Shown piece after piece: positions 8,431-17,097 of a stretch of 64,000 nucleotides of DNA (position 1 is the first letter of the stretch; each line of letters begins with the position of its first letter). Position numbers and translations under genes: made by a program. Source of the DNA: Lentibacter sp. (GTDB lineage Bacteria > Pseudomonadota > Alphaproteobacteria > Rhodobacterales > Rhodobacteraceae). The stretch covers positions 43,415-107,414 of the forward strand of contig JADGEJ010000007.1 in assembly GCA_016744435.1 (NCBI GenBank), read 5' to 3'. The notes beneath the pieces were generated by a model. That model was not told the DNA's origin and ran no database searches. It saw only the letters and a list, made by a program, of their open reading frames with translations.

Positions 8431-9354
8431 CTACCCTTGCGGCGTCATCCCTCTGCGGGCGCGCCCCCGTTCCAGCCCAAGTTGATGTTCCCGCCAGATG
8501 ATGATCACACCTGCCAGTATGATTATTCCCGCGCCAATAAGCGTGCGCATATCGGGCACTTCACTGAAAAACACCAGACCAATGATGATTGCAAACAACA
8601 TTGACGCATAGTCAAAGGGCGCAACAACAGAGGCCGGCGCAAACTTGTAAGCCGAAGTGAGGAATATTTGCCCTAATCCGCCCAAGAGCCCCGCACCCAT
8701 CAGCAAGAGGGCCTCATGCCACGAAGGAACAACCCAGCCAAAAGGCAGCGTGAGCAGTGACAAGACCGCAGAGGTAACCGAGAAGTAGAACACAATCGCC
8801 GAAGTCTGCTCGGTCGCGACAAGCTTGCGAATGTAGATCTGCGCCAAAGCGGCACAAAGCGCGCCTGTCAGAACAAGCATCGCTCCCAAGGCGGCTGTCT
8901 TTTCAATGGTATCTTCTGAAAACGCGCTTAAGCGCGGCCCCAGCACTATGACGACACCAACCATGCCCAATGCGACAGCAGCGAGCCGGAACAGGCGCAC
9001 TTGCTCACCCAGAAACATCGCCGCCAAAATGACTGTCATCAAAGGCGCGGCATAGCCGATTGCTGTCACTTCCGGCAGCGGCAGAAGGCCAAGCCCCGCA
9101 AAGCCCATGCCCATCGCCGCCGTTCCGACAAACCCGCGCCAAAAGTGCCCCATCGGTGAGGTTACTTTTAGCCCAGTGCGCAAGTCACCCCGCGCCAGAA
9201 GCCAGCCAAAGATCACTGGAAGCGCAAAGACCGAGCGAAAAAACACTGCTTCGCCCGCCGGAACATGCGCCGACGCCGCCTTGATGAGCGAGGCCATGGT
9301 GATAAACATCGTCACCGAGCAAAGCTTAAGTATGATCCCTTTGAGAGGCTGCAT
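8431..9354 (-). CDS. EamA/DMT-family membrane transporter
   Basis: 307 residues with about ten hydrophobic segments in two repeated halves, the layout of drug/metabolite exporters of the EamA type. The ATG chosen (MQPLKGIILK) has AAAGGAGC just upstream; the open frame further upstream to 9645 is not membrane-like and was left out. The last 20 residues are a basic cytoplasmic tail. It lies 9 bases upstream of the ThDP decarboxylase, so the pair is an operon; an amino-acid or related metabolite may be exported. Divergent from matB. Confidence 0.85.
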   Translation of the reverse strand: MQPLKGIILKLCSVTMFITMASLIKAASAHVPAGEAVFFRSVFALPVIFGWLLARGDLRTGLKVTSPMGHFWRGFVGTAAMGMGFAGLGLLPLPEVTAIGYAAPLMTVILAAMFLGEQVRLFRLAAVALGMVGVVIVLGPRLSAFSEDTIEKTAALGAMLVLTGALCAALAQIYIRKLVATEQTSAIVFYFSVTSAVLSLLTLPFGWVVPSWHEALLLMGAGLLGGLGQIFLTSAYKFAPASVVAPFDYASMLFAIIIGLVFFSEVPDMRTLIGAGIIILAGVIIIWREHQLGLERGRARRGMTPQG

Positions 9355-9462
9355 GGCCGCTCCTTTCTGCCCGACACTCGCGCGCGCGCCAGCAAACGTC
9401 AATTCACCTCTTGCACAAAGACGCAGCCACATGGGAGAACTTCTCAACACTGAGGAATTCTG

Positions 9463-10959
9463 ATGAGCGAAAATCACCTGTTCAGCCGTCTTGCGGCTTA
9501 CGCCGACGCCAACCCCGACAAGACCTTTGCTTTGCGCCCAGGTAGGGAGCCTCAAAGCTTTGGTCAGACATTTCACAATGCGCGCCGCGTTTCTGCGGCT
9601 TTGCTCGCAGCTGGCGTTCAGCCCGGCGACAGGGTTGCTGTGCAAGTCGAGAAGTCGCTCGAAGCGGTTGAGCTTTATCTTGGAGCCGTCGCAGCCGGTG
9701 GTGTTTTCCTACCGTTGAACACGGCCTACACCGCCTCTGAGCTTGAGTACTTCCTGTCCGATGCCACTCCGTCGGTTGTTGTCTGCGACCCCTCTCGCGA
9801 GACCGAGATCGCGCCATTGGCTGAAACAGCCCAGCTCTTCACGCTTGCGGGTGACGGGACAGGCACACTCGCTGATGCGCTTACGGAGGCCGCGGCTGAG
9901 CCAGTATCGCGTGGCGCTGATGATCTCGCAGCCATCCTCTATACTTCGGGCACAACGGGCCGCTCCAAAGGCGCGATGCTGAGCCACGATAACCTGTTTT
10001 CAAACTCGGCCACGCTGCGCGATTATTGGCAGTTTACCGAGAATGATGTGCTCATCCATGCCCTGCCGATCTTTCACACACACGGGCTGTTCGTTGCCAC
10101 GAATGTGGCACTGCTCTCCGGCGCGAAGGTGCATTTTCACGCAGCGTTCAAGCCCGATCTGGTGATCGAAGCGATGCCAAGCGCCACCGCGCTTATGGGT
10201 GTGCCAACGTTCTACACACGCTTGCTTGATGATGCGCGCCTGACGCCTGAGCTTGCCTCAAACATGCGGCTGTTTATCTCCGGTTCTGCCCCTCTGCTGG
10301 TCGACACACACGAGCGCTGGGAAGAGCGCACAGGCCACCGCATTCTTGAGCGCTACGGCATGACAGAAACCAATATGAACACGTCCAACCCTTACGACGG
10401 CGAGCGTCGCGCAGGCACCGTTGGCTTCCCGCTGCCCGGCGTAGAGCTGCGCGTCATGGGCGCCGAAGGGCCGCTGCCCAGTGGCGAAATTGGCGTGCTC
10501 GAAGTGCGCGGTTCAAACGTGTTCAAGGGCTATTGGCAGATGCCCGAGAAAACCGCCGAAGAGCTGCGCCTTGATGGCTGGTTCATCACCGGCGATCTCG
10601 GCATCATTGATGAGAGTGGCTACGTCAGCATTGTTGGTCGCGGCAAAGACCTCATCATAACTGGTGGCTTTAACGTCTACCCCAAAGAGATCGAGGCGCT
10701 GATTGACGACATCGAAGGCGTGCTCGAAAGCGCCGTCATCGGCATTGCCCACCCTGACTTTGGCGAAGGCGTTGTTGCGGTTGTTGTTCCTGAGAACGAC
10801 AGCCTCACACCCGATGATGTCCAAGGCATCGCCGCTGAGAAGCTGGCTAAGTTCAAACAGCCCAAACAGATCCTGTTTTTGCCAGAACTCCCCCGCAACA
10901 CCATGGGCAAAGTTCAAAAGAAGGCACTGCGCGAGACCTATGCCAACTTGTTTACTTGA
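9463..10959 (+). CDS. matB: Malonyl-CoA synthetase
   Basis: ATP-dependent ligation of malonate (or methylmalonate) to CoA; 498 residues, adenylate-forming enzyme superfamily. The phosphate loop is YTSGTTGRSKGAMLSH. The segment HALPIFHTHGLFVATN and the ERYGMTETNMNTSNPYDGER region match MatB proteins. The hinge is GDLG...GRGKDLIITGG, and the C-terminal catalytic Lys is in RNTMGKVQKKAL. AGGAATTCTG precedes the ATG. No malonyl-CoA decarboxylase gene is next to it, so the neighbourhood does not say whether the product feeds fatty acid synthesis or malonate catabolism. It converges on petR with one copy of the hairpin repeat between. Confidence 0.87.
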   Translation: MSENHLFSRLAAYADANPDKTFALRPGREPQSFGQTFHNARRVSAALLAAGVQPGDRVAVQVEKSLEAVELYLGAVAAGGVFLPLNTAYTASELEYFLSDATPSVVVCDPSRETEIAPLAETAQLFTLAGDGTGTLADALTEAAAEPVSRGADDLAAILYTSGTTGRSKGAMLSHDNLFSNSATLRDYWQFTENDVLIHALPIFHTHGLFVATNVALLSGAKVHFHAAFKPDLVIEAMPSATALMGVPTFYTRLLDDARLTPELASNMRLFISGSAPLLVDTHERWEERTGHRILERYGMTETNMNTSNPYDGERRAGTVGFPLPGVELRVMGAEGPLPSGEIGVLEVRGSNVFKGYWQMPEKTAEELRLDGWFITGDLGIIDESGYVSIVGRGKDLIITGGFNVYPKEIEALIDDIEGVLESAVIGIAHPDFGEGVVAVVVPENDSLTPDDVQGIAAEKLAKFKQPKQILFLPELPRNTMGKVQKKALRETYANLFT

Positions 10960-10977
10960 AATCGTAAAGCAGCCAAG

Positions 10978-11056
10978 CTTTTTCTTGGTGAAAATACTCT
11001 GGGGGTCTGGGGGCTAGCCCCCAGCCTGTCGGATTTCGCCACGCGAAATTCGAACT
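10978..11056. repeat. Hairpin-rich dispersed repeat, copy A
   Basis: About 79 bases between the convergent ends of matB and petR. It has the family layout: a pyrimidine-rich lead, AAAATAC, a G-run, an 18-base perfect palindrome (11007-11024) built on GGGGGCTAGCCCCC, and a second stem ATTTCGC/GCGAAAT with a 3-base loop (11033-11049), ending TTCGAA. Four related copies are at about 22.1, 27.8, 30.0 and 33.2 kb. It may act as a two-way terminator or RNA-stabilising hairpin. Confidence 0.75.
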
Positions 11057-11057
11057 C

Positions 11058-11759
11058 TCAGTCCGGCGCAACCATATAGCCAGCTCCTCGCACTGTTTGA
11101 AGGTAGCGTGGTTGCTTCGGATCAGCCTCAAGCTTGCGCCTTAGGCGCGTGATCTGCACGTCAATCGCGCGCTCTTGGGCTTGGCCACGGTCACGGCCCA
11201 ACTCCTCAACAAGCTGCGAGCGCGAGATCGCCTCGCCAGGTTTGGCCGCAAATATCCGCATCAGCTGATTTTCGGTCGCTGTCAGGCGTACGAGCGCTTC
11301 GCCTTCCCAAAGTTCGCCGCGTTCGATGTCGTAGCTATAGGCTCCCAGTGTCAGCACTTTGGGGCGCACTTCCTCGGCAACAACATCAGGCATACGCCGC
11401 AAAATGGCGTTGATCCGCAAGAGCAGCTCCTTAGGCTCAAACGGCTTGGACAGGTAGTCATCTGCACCCGCTTCGAGGCCGACAATCCTGTCTTCCGTCT
11501 CCCCTTTGGCCGTCAAAAGCAGGATAGGCGTTTGCGAAGTTTCTCTGATAGCGCGTGTGAGGTCGATCCCGGTTTCGCCCGGCATCATGACGTCCATCAC
11601 GATCAAATCAAAGTCGAGCCCCGCTAAAAGCCGCCGCGCATGGGCTGCGTCGCGCGCGCCTGACACGAGGAAGCCATTACGCACCAGAAACTTTTGCAAA
11701 AGAAGTCTGATGCGCTCGTCATCGTCGACGATCAAAAGATGTGCGTCTAGCTCGTTCAT
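11058..11759 (-). CDS. petR: OmpR-family response regulator, PetR type
   Basis: 233 residues. Receiver domain with phosphoacceptor Asp56 (LIVMDVMMPGETG) and Lys in YLSKPFEPKEL; winged-helix domain with VQITRLRRKLE and VRGAGYMV at the C-terminus. The pairing with an upstream MarR-type gene overlapping by 4 bases (ATGA) and ilvE beyond it is the PetP-PetR arrangement known from Rhodobacter, where PetR is needed for respiratory and photosynthetic growth and affects cytochrome bc1. No histidine kinase is adjacent, so any phosphodonor is encoded elsewhere. The name rests on family resemblance and context. Confidence 0.8.
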   Translation of the reverse strand: MNELDAHLLIVDDDERIRLLLQKFLVRNGFLVSGARDAAHARRLLAGLDFDLIVMDVMMPGETGIDLTRAIRETSQTPILLLTAKGETEDRIVGLEAGADDYLSKPFEPKELLLRINAILRRMPDVVAEEVRPKVLTLGAYSYDIERGELWEGEALVRLTATENQLMRIFAAKPGEAISRSQLVEELGRDRGQAQERAIDVQITRLRRKLEADPKQPRYLQTVRGAGYMVAPD

Positions 11760-12271
11760 TCGCTTCTTTCCCTCAGCCCAATGTTCTTTCGGCGCATTTC
11801 AGTGTCCATCATCGCTTCTAGCACTTGTCTAAAGCCACGCACAGCTTCTGGCCCGGCGGCCTTATAGGCATCGCGCATGCGGGCGCGCTGCACTTCTGAA
11901 AGGGCGCGCTCTAGATCACTGCCTGTTTCTGTCAGATAGAGATGCCTCTCGCGTCTGTCTGCCTTGCCAACCTTGCTTTCAACAAGGCCATCTTCCATCA
12001 GAGTGCGCAACACACGGTTAAGTGACTGTTTGGTTACGCCAAGAATTTGCAGCAAGTTGTTCACAGTCGTGCCCGGTGCGCGGCCAATGAAATGCACTGC
12101 ACGGTGGTGCGCACGGCCGTAGTTTTGGGCACGGTCACGGTTGAGTTCTTCCAGAATGCGATCAGGGTCGGCGGTAAAGCCACGATAGGCAAAAAACATC
12201 GCCTCAATGCCCTGCTGCAATTGCTCATCTGTCAAAAACAGAAGGCTCTCGCCGCTGATCGGTTCATTCAT
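11756..12271 (-). CDS. petP: MarR-family regulator, PetP type
   Basis: 171 residues, winged-helix MarR fold: HFIGRAPGTTVNNLL, the recognition region GVTKQSLNRVLRTLMEDGLV, and the wing KVGKADRRERHLYLTETG. The ATG at 12271 is preceded by GGAGAGG at good spacing; an upstream ATG at 12298 has no such site. It is coupled to petR by an ATGA overlap. An inverted repeat TGTCA-N7-TGACA lies about 32 bases upstream in the space shared with ilvE, which is where an autoregulating MarR protein would bind. Known role in the family: works with PetR in a non-classical regulator pair. Confidence 0.8.
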   Translation of the reverse strand: MNEPISGESLLFLTDEQLQQGIEAMFFAYRGFTADPDRILEELNRDRAQNYGRAHHRAVHFIGRAPGTTVNNLLQILGVTKQSLNRVLRTLMEDGLVESKVGKADRRERHLYLTETGSDLERALSEVQRARMRDAYKAAGPEAVRGFRQVLEAMMDTEMRRKNIGLRERSE

Positions 12272-12302
12272 GTTAGCCTCTCCCTCAATCCTCTTCATTT
12301 TA

Positions 12303-12319
12303 TGTCAGCTTTATTGACA
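12303..12319. promoter_or_regulatory. Inverted repeat, candidate PetP operator
   Basis: TGTCA and TGACA arms separated by 7 bases (17 bases in total) in the divergent petP/ilvE intergenic space. Size and position fit a MarR-dimer site; the assignment is inference. Confidence 0.45.
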
Positions 12320-12428
12320 CTCCAAGGCGCAACTGTTAGCGATTTACAGTTTCTGCGCAACATTGTGTCCACTTCGGACGTATCACGCGCAACTATCGGA
12401 ATTTGCTGACTGGATGGAGGAGATCACT

Positions 12429-13295
12429 ATGTCTGGCTATGATGATCGCGACGGTAAAATTTGGCTCGATGGCGAGCTCGTTGATTGGCGCGCGGCCAAT
12501 GTCCACGTCCTGAGCCACGCGCTGCATTACGCCAGTTCGGTGTTTGAAGGCGAGCGTTGCTATGACGGCAAAATCTTCCTCTCACGCAAGCACTCCGAGC
12601 GCCTGCACAACTCGGGCAAGCTGCTCGATATGCCGATCCCTTATTCAGTTGATGAAATCGAAGCCGCCAAGCGCGCGGTGCTCGACGCGAACGGGCTGCA
12701 CAACGCCTATGTGCGCGTTGTCGCATGGCGCGGCGCGGGCGAAGACATGGGCGTTGCCTCGTCGAAAAACCCGGTGCGCATGGCCGTCGCGGCTTGGGAG
12801 TGGGGCAGCTACTATGGCGACGCCAAGTATGACGGTGCCAAGCTCGACATTGCCAAGTGGAAGCGCCCCTCGCCCGAGACAATCCCGACATCAGCAAAGG
12901 CCGCTGGCCTCTACATGATCTGCACCATGTCAAAACACGTCGCCGAAGCCAAAGGCTGCTCTGACGCTTTGTTCATGGACTATCGCGGCTATGTTGCCGA
13001 GGCGACGGGCGCCAACATCTTCTTCGTCAAAGACGGCGAAGTGCACACGCCCGACCCTGACGCCATCCTCAATGGGCTCACCCGCCAAACAGTTATCGGC
13101 ATGCTGGAAGAGCGCGGCATCAAGGTGCACGTGCGCCACATCATGCCCGAAGAACTTGCCAGCTTTGAGCAGTGCTGGCTGACAGGCTCAGCCGCCGAAG
13201 TGACGCCCGTTGGACAGATCGGCGAGCATAAGTTCGAGGTCGGCACTCTTACCCGCGAGATCTCGGAAGCCTACGAGGCGCTGGTGCGCGCCTAA
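12429..13295 (+). CDS. ilvE: Branched-chain amino acid aminotransferase
   Basis: PLP-dependent class IV aminotransferase, 288 residues, last step of leucine, isoleucine and valine synthesis. The PLP Lys is in PTSAKAAGLY; the GYVAEATGANIFFVKDG stretch and the LTRQTVIGM segment are family hallmarks. ATG at 12429 follows GGAGGAGATCACT, clearly the best ribosome site; the frame is open further upstream to 12363 but that part is not conserved-looking. Divergent from petP-petR, a neighbourhood shared among Rhodobacteraceae. A strong GC hairpin follows the stop. Confidence 0.92.
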   Translation: MSGYDDRDGKIWLDGELVDWRAANVHVLSHALHYASSVFEGERCYDGKIFLSRKHSERLHNSGKLLDMPIPYSVDEIEAAKRAVLDANGLHNAYVRVVAWRGAGEDMGVASSKNPVRMAVAAWEWGSYYGDAKYDGAKLDIAKWKRPSPETIPTSAKAAGLYMICTMSKHVAEAKGCSDALFMDYRGYVAEATGANIFFVKDGEVHTPDPDAILNGLTRQTVIGMLEERGIKVHVRHIMPEELASFEQCWLTGSAAEVTPVGQIGEHKFEVGTLTREISEAYEALVRA

Positions 13296-13303
13296 CTAAG
13301 CCA

Positions 13304-13329
13304 CAAGGGCGGCCTCAGCGCCGCCCTTG
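13304..13329 (+). terminator. GC-rich hairpin after ilvE
   Basis: Ten-base perfect stem CAAGGGCGGC/GCCGCCCTTG with a 6-base loop, 9 bases after the ilvE stop. No T-run follows, so it is a stabilising or Rho-assisted 3' end rather than a classic intrinsic terminator. Confidence 0.6.
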
Positions 13330-13627
13330 ACGCGCACCAAGCTGTTAGAGCTTAACTCAATTCTTCCCAACATTTCCCTATGGACCGCATAATTTGGTCA
13401 GAGTTCTCTGCCATGCTCTCGCTATTGATCGAAGTGATAGTAAGGGAAGCCCGTGCAGGAAGCGCCTCGCCATAAGAGCGTTAAAAGCGTTGCAACCATG
13501 CCGTTTCTAAGGCCGCGATTTGCGCTTTGTCTGGTGGCTGTCTTGCTGTGTTCAAAGGGCTATGGGCCTGATCCGTTCGTAATCATCGCGCATATGGAAG
13601 TGCCCCCGCAGATAACGGTTTCCAGCC
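13330..13627. other. Intergenic stretch, no convincing gene
   Basis: About 300 bases between ilvE and the convergent SDR. A GTG-started frame at 13453-13641 (62 codons) contains a hydrophobic run that looks like a short signal sequence (RFALCLVAVLLC) but has no good ribosome site and no recognisable mature domain. It is left unannotated. Confidence 0.4.
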
Positions 13628-14401
13628 TCACTCAACCTTGAACTGGCGCTGTAGCTTGGCCATGCCGCCAATCCAGCGCTCGTAATCAGCGGCCTTGGCG
13701 CGGAAGTAGTTATCAACGCCCGGGTGCGGCAAAATCAGGAAGCGTTCAGCTTCAACCCCGTCAAGCGCAGCCTTTGCCACATCTTCAGCGCTTAAGATCC
13801 CGTCGAGCGACGCCGGGTTGTTGGGGTCATCGCCGATCATCGCTGTATCAACCGCCTGCGGGCACAGCGCCGACACGCGGATGCCATCGTCGCGGTGGGT
13901 GATGGCGAGGTTCTCGGCAAAACCAAGCGCTGCGTGTTTGGTCGCTGAATAGGTTGCGCTGCCGATCAGCGTGAGCAAGCCAGCCGCCGAAGCTGTATTG
14001 AGAAAATAGCCTCCGCCCCGCGCCTTCATCCGCGGCACCAATGCGCGGGCTGCATGCACATGCGCCATGACGTTAACGTCCCACGCGAGCTGCCACTCAG
14101 CGGCATCTGCACTGCCTGCGTTGTCAAAGCTGAGGTCAAAGCCGTTGAGCACGCCTGCGTTTGAACAGAACAGGTCAATCGAGCCGTGCTTGCTTTCAAT
14201 TTCAGCCACCAGCGCTTCGACTTTCTCAGCCTTGGTCACATCGCAGATATGCGTTGAATGAGCCTCAATGTCATGCACGCTTGGCAGAATGTCAGTCGCC
14301 GCAACATGGGCCGCGCCCCGGGCTTTGAGCTCGCGAACAAGTGCTGCCCCGATGCCGCGCGCAGCACCAGTGACAACACATATCTTGCCTGCAAGCTCCA
14401 T
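13628..14401 (-). CDS. SDR-family oxidoreductase
   Basis: 257-residue short-chain dehydrogenase. The NAD(P) loop is VTGAARGIG near residue 9-17; then CSNAG, and the active site Ser in NTASAAG followed by YSATK. A CPQAVDT segment replaces the usual PG motif. The ATG overlaps the stop of the upstream permease by one base (TAATG), so it is the last gene of the ABC-transporter operon starting at 19412. This suggests it works on the imported compound or a product of it (inference). Substrate unknown. Confidence 0.87.
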   Translation of the reverse strand: MELAGKICVVTGAARGIGAALVRELKARGAAHVAATDILPSVHDIEAHSTHICDVTKAEKVEALVAEIESKHGSIDLFCSNAGVLNGFDLSFDNAGSADAAEWQLAWDVNVMAHVHAARALVPRMKARGGGYFLNTASAAGLLTLIGSATYSATKHAALGFAENLAITHRDDGIRVSALCPQAVDTAMIGDDPNNPASLDGILSAEDVAKAALDGVEAERFLILPHPGVDNYFRAKAADYERWIGGMAKLQRQFKVE

Positions 14402-15609
14402 TAGCCCGGCGACATGCCGCGCAGGCGCTCGGAACGGCGACGCAACAGCTCTAGGGTTGTCAGCAGGCAGACTGAGATAAACACGAGGATGGTGGCAACC
14501 GCCAAGATCGTCGGGCTGATCTGCTCACGCAGGCCTGTGAACATCTGCCATGGCAGCGTTTTTTGGCTAGCCGAGCCGACAAACAGCACCACGACGACTT
14601 CGTCAAAGCTGGTGATAAAGGCAAACAGCCCGCCCGAGATAACGCCGGGCAAAATCAGCGGCATCTGCACGCGGAAGAATGTGGTGACAGGGTCAGCGCC
14701 CATATTTGCCGCCGCGCGGGTGAGCGAGCGATCAAAGCCAACAAGCGTCGCTGTCACGGTGATGATCACAAAGGGGATGCCAAGCACCGCGTGGGCCAGC
14801 ACAACCTTGACGTAACCAACAAATGTTTTGCCAAGGCCTAGGCCCTCAAGCCAGTTACCAACGTCGCTGTAAAAAAAGAACATGCCCGTCGCCGAGATGA
14901 TCAAAGGGACGATCATTGGCGAGATCAGGATCGCCATGATGGCACGGCGGCCTGGTACGTGTGACTGGCTCAGGCCGATGGCAGCAAGCGTGCCGAGTGT
15001 CACAGAAATGATCGTTGCGATCGGTGCGATGATCAGTGAGTTCTTGAAACTGCGCTGCCATTCGTTGTTGCTAAAGAAATCGCGGTAATGCTTGAGCGAG
15101 TATCCCTCAGGATCAAACCGCAGCATTTCGGGCGTGAAAGTGAAGAAGTCTTGCGCGTTGAACGACAGCGGCAAAACAACAAGGATCGGCGTGATCAGGA
15201 AGATGAAGATCGCGCCGCAAATGACGCGGAAAGTGAAGTGCCATAGCACTTGCCCAGCCGTCAGATAAGGCGGCACGTAGGCACGGTAGCGGCCTTCATA
15301 CATCCAGTAGATCATCCAGCCGCCAATAGCGCCGAAGATCGCACCAAGCACAAGGCCGGGCATACCCGCCGCCGCGAAGCCAGCAATGCCTAGGCCCGCA
15401 AAAGTAATGCCGCGGCCTGCGCGCTCATCTTTCAGAACGTAGATGTAGAACCAAGCCAGCCCGATAAGCAAAGCCGCGCCAATGAAAACGCCCATCGGGC
15501 CATTGCCATTGGCCGTCCCAACAAACAATCCGATGAAGCCGCCGAACAGGCCAACAACGAGAGCAACAAGCCAAAAGGGTTTGCGCGAAATAGGTGTGAG
15601 TGCTGCCAT
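14401..15609 (-). CDS. ABC transporter permease, PotC-like, with N-terminal extension
   Basis: 402 residues, against about 260-280 for ordinary PotC/PotI permeases. The canonical part starts near residue 125 (LITPILVVLPLSFN) and has the ATPase-contact EAA-type loop RAAANMGADPVTTFFRVQMPLILPG. The first about 120 residues hold roughly four extra membrane segments (VALVVGLFGGFIGLFVG, MGVFIGAALLIGLAWFYIYV and two glycine-rich ones). ATG at 15609 lies 5 bases after the stop of the preceding permease. It is the inner-membrane channel subunit for the importer whose binding protein is at 17098. Confidence 0.88.
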   Translation of the reverse strand: MAALTPISRKPFWLVALVVGLFGGFIGLFVGTANGNGPMGVFIGAALLIGLAWFYIYVLKDERAGRGITFAGLGIAGFAAAGMPGLVLGAIFGAIGGWMIYWMYEGRYRAYVPPYLTAGQVLWHFTFRVICGAIFIFLITPILVVLPLSFNAQDFFTFTPEMLRFDPEGYSLKHYRDFFSNNEWQRSFKNSLIIAPIATIISVTLGTLAAIGLSQSHVPGRRAIMAILISPMIVPLIISATGMFFFYSDVGNWLEGLGLGKTFVGYVKVVLAHAVLGIPFVIITVTATLVGFDRSLTRAAANMGADPVTTFFRVQMPLILPGVISGGLFAFITSFDEVVVVLFVGSASQKTLPWQMFTGLREQISPTILAVATILVFISVCLLTTLELLRRRSERLRGMSPG

Positions 15610-15614
15610 TGTCT

Positions 15615-16898
15615 TTACCCTAACTTCACGTTGTCGATGCCGACGATTTTGTCGTAGACCCAATAGAGAACAAGAACCACCGCCAGCAAGATCGCGCCAA
15701 GTGCGGCCGCGAGGCCCCAGTTGCCTGAGCTCGAGATGTGGTAAGCGATCCGATTTGAGATGAAGACACCTTTGGCGCCACCAACGATCTCGGGGGTGAT
15801 GTAGTAGCCGATCGAGAGGATAAACACCAAGATCGAGCCCGCGCCTATACCCGGTATCGACTGTGGGAAATACACCCGCCAGAAGGCTGTCCAGTTGGTC
15901 GCGCCAAGTGACTTGGCGGCGCGTAGGTAAGTTGGCTGAATTGTCTGCATCACCGAATACATCGGCAAAATCATGAACGGCAGCAAGATGTGCGTCATCG
16001 CCGTGATGGTGCCGAACTGGTTGTTGATGATCACGAGGCGGCTGTCGTCAGCGACCATACCCAGCCAGACCAGAACTTCGTTGATCACGCCTTGCTGTTG
16101 CAACATGACTTTCCAAGCCGATGTCCGCACGAGAAGTGACGTCCAGAACGGCAGCAGCACGAGGATCATCAGCAAGTTCGCTGAGCGCGCCGGGAGGTTC
16201 GCCAAGATCCACGCTACAGGGTAGCCGAGCAACACGCACATACCTGTGATGATCATCGACATCCAAAGCGTGCGCTTGAACAGCGTCATCATGATGCGCT
16301 TGTCTTCAGACTGGGCCGCTGCCCCTTCAGGCGTGCGCTGCATGTCAATCGCGGCGAGGTAATAACCGTCGGTGTATTTCACCGAGTGAGTCTGGATCGC
16401 TTTCCATGTTTCGACGTCGCCCCACTTCTTATCAATCTTGATAAGCGCTTCCTTGAAGGGGCCGTCGGTTTCCAGATCAAGCTTCTTGATCTTACGGCCT
16501 GACTTACGGAACAGGCTCGAAATACCGGATGTTTCATAGTTCAAGCGCCGCCCGAGCTTGGTGTGTTGCTTGGCGTCAATTGCCACCAGCATATCGGCGG
16601 TAAAAGCCTTATAGACGGTTTCATCTGGCAGTTCGCCACTCGTTCCGTCCCAGTCTTTCAGCACAGCAACAGTTTTGGGCAAGACTTCCCCAACATCACG
16701 GTTGTCGACGGAGCGGAACAGCATCTCGCCAATGGGCCAAATAAATGAGAACAACACAAATAGCAGCAGAGGTGCAATCAGCGCGAGCGCGCGCAGCTTC
16801 TCGACGCGCAGTGATCGGGCGAGGCTCTTTTTCAGCGGCGTGCCGTCGGCCGCCAAGACCAGCCCGTTCTGGCCTGTATTTTGACCTGTTTCGCTCAT
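15615..16898 (-). CDS. ABC transporter permease, PotB-like, with large periplasmic insert
   Basis: 427 residues; ordinary PotB/PotH proteins are about 280-300. After a cytoplasmic leader and the first membrane segment (LIAPLLLFVLFSFIWPIG, about 40-57) there is a soluble, charged insert of about 140 residues before the next membrane segment (IITGMCVLLGYPVAWIL). The remainder is the standard permease core, with EAA-type loop RAAKSLGATNWTAFWRVYFPQ. The insert should face the periplasm, where it could contact the binding protein. Middle gene of the importer operon. Confidence 0.88.
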   Translation of the reverse strand: MSETGQNTGQNGLVLAADGTPLKKSLARSLRVEKLRALALIAPLLLFVLFSFIWPIGEMLFRSVDNRDVGEVLPKTVAVLKDWDGTSGELPDETVYKAFTADMLVAIDAKQHTKLGRRLNYETSGISSLFRKSGRKIKKLDLETDGPFKEALIKIDKKWGDVETWKAIQTHSVKYTDGYYLAAIDMQRTPEGAAAQSEDKRIMMTLFKRTLWMSMIITGMCVLLGYPVAWILANLPARSANLLMILVLLPFWTSLLVRTSAWKVMLQQQGVINEVLVWLGMVADDSRLVIINNQFGTITAMTHILLPFMILPMYSVMQTIQPTYLRAAKSLGATNWTAFWRVYFPQSIPGIGAGSILVFILSIGYYITPEIVGGAKGVFISNRIAYHISSSGNWGLAAALGAILLAVVLVLYWVYDKIVGIDNVKLG

Positions 16899-17064
16899 GT
16901 CTGTCCCCGTTCAGTCGTGTTTTTTTGGCCGTGTTCTTTGGCCGTGTTCTTTGGTCATGCAGTCTTCAAATCGCCTAAGGCCATTCGCCACCGTCTTTGG
17001 CCAGCTGCGTTACGACTTGAACCTGCCTCAGGTTCAACGCGAAACGCCCTCGCAAATAGAGGGT

Positions 17065-17088
17065 GGAGAGGCCGCGGACGGCCCCTCC
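17065..17088 (-). terminator. Intra-operon hairpin after binding-protein gene
   Basis: Stem GGAG-GGCCG / CGGCC-CTCC with one mismatch and a short loop, between the binding-protein stop and the permease start. No T-run. Such hairpins typically keep binding-protein mRNA more abundant than permease mRNA; that role is inferred. Confidence 0.5.
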
Positions 17089-17097
17089 GAAAGTGCT

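Noticed and set aside
13453..13641. 62-codon GTG-started frame with a short hydrophobic run
   Set aside because: No ribosome site, no recognisable mature domain, and it runs into the convergent SDR gene; not enough to call a gene.
15609..15663. Longer start for the PotC-like permease (MGLRQNRRHRQ...)
   Set aside because: It would overlap the upstream permease gene in an unlikely basic leader; ATG 15609 just after the stop is the normal coupled start.
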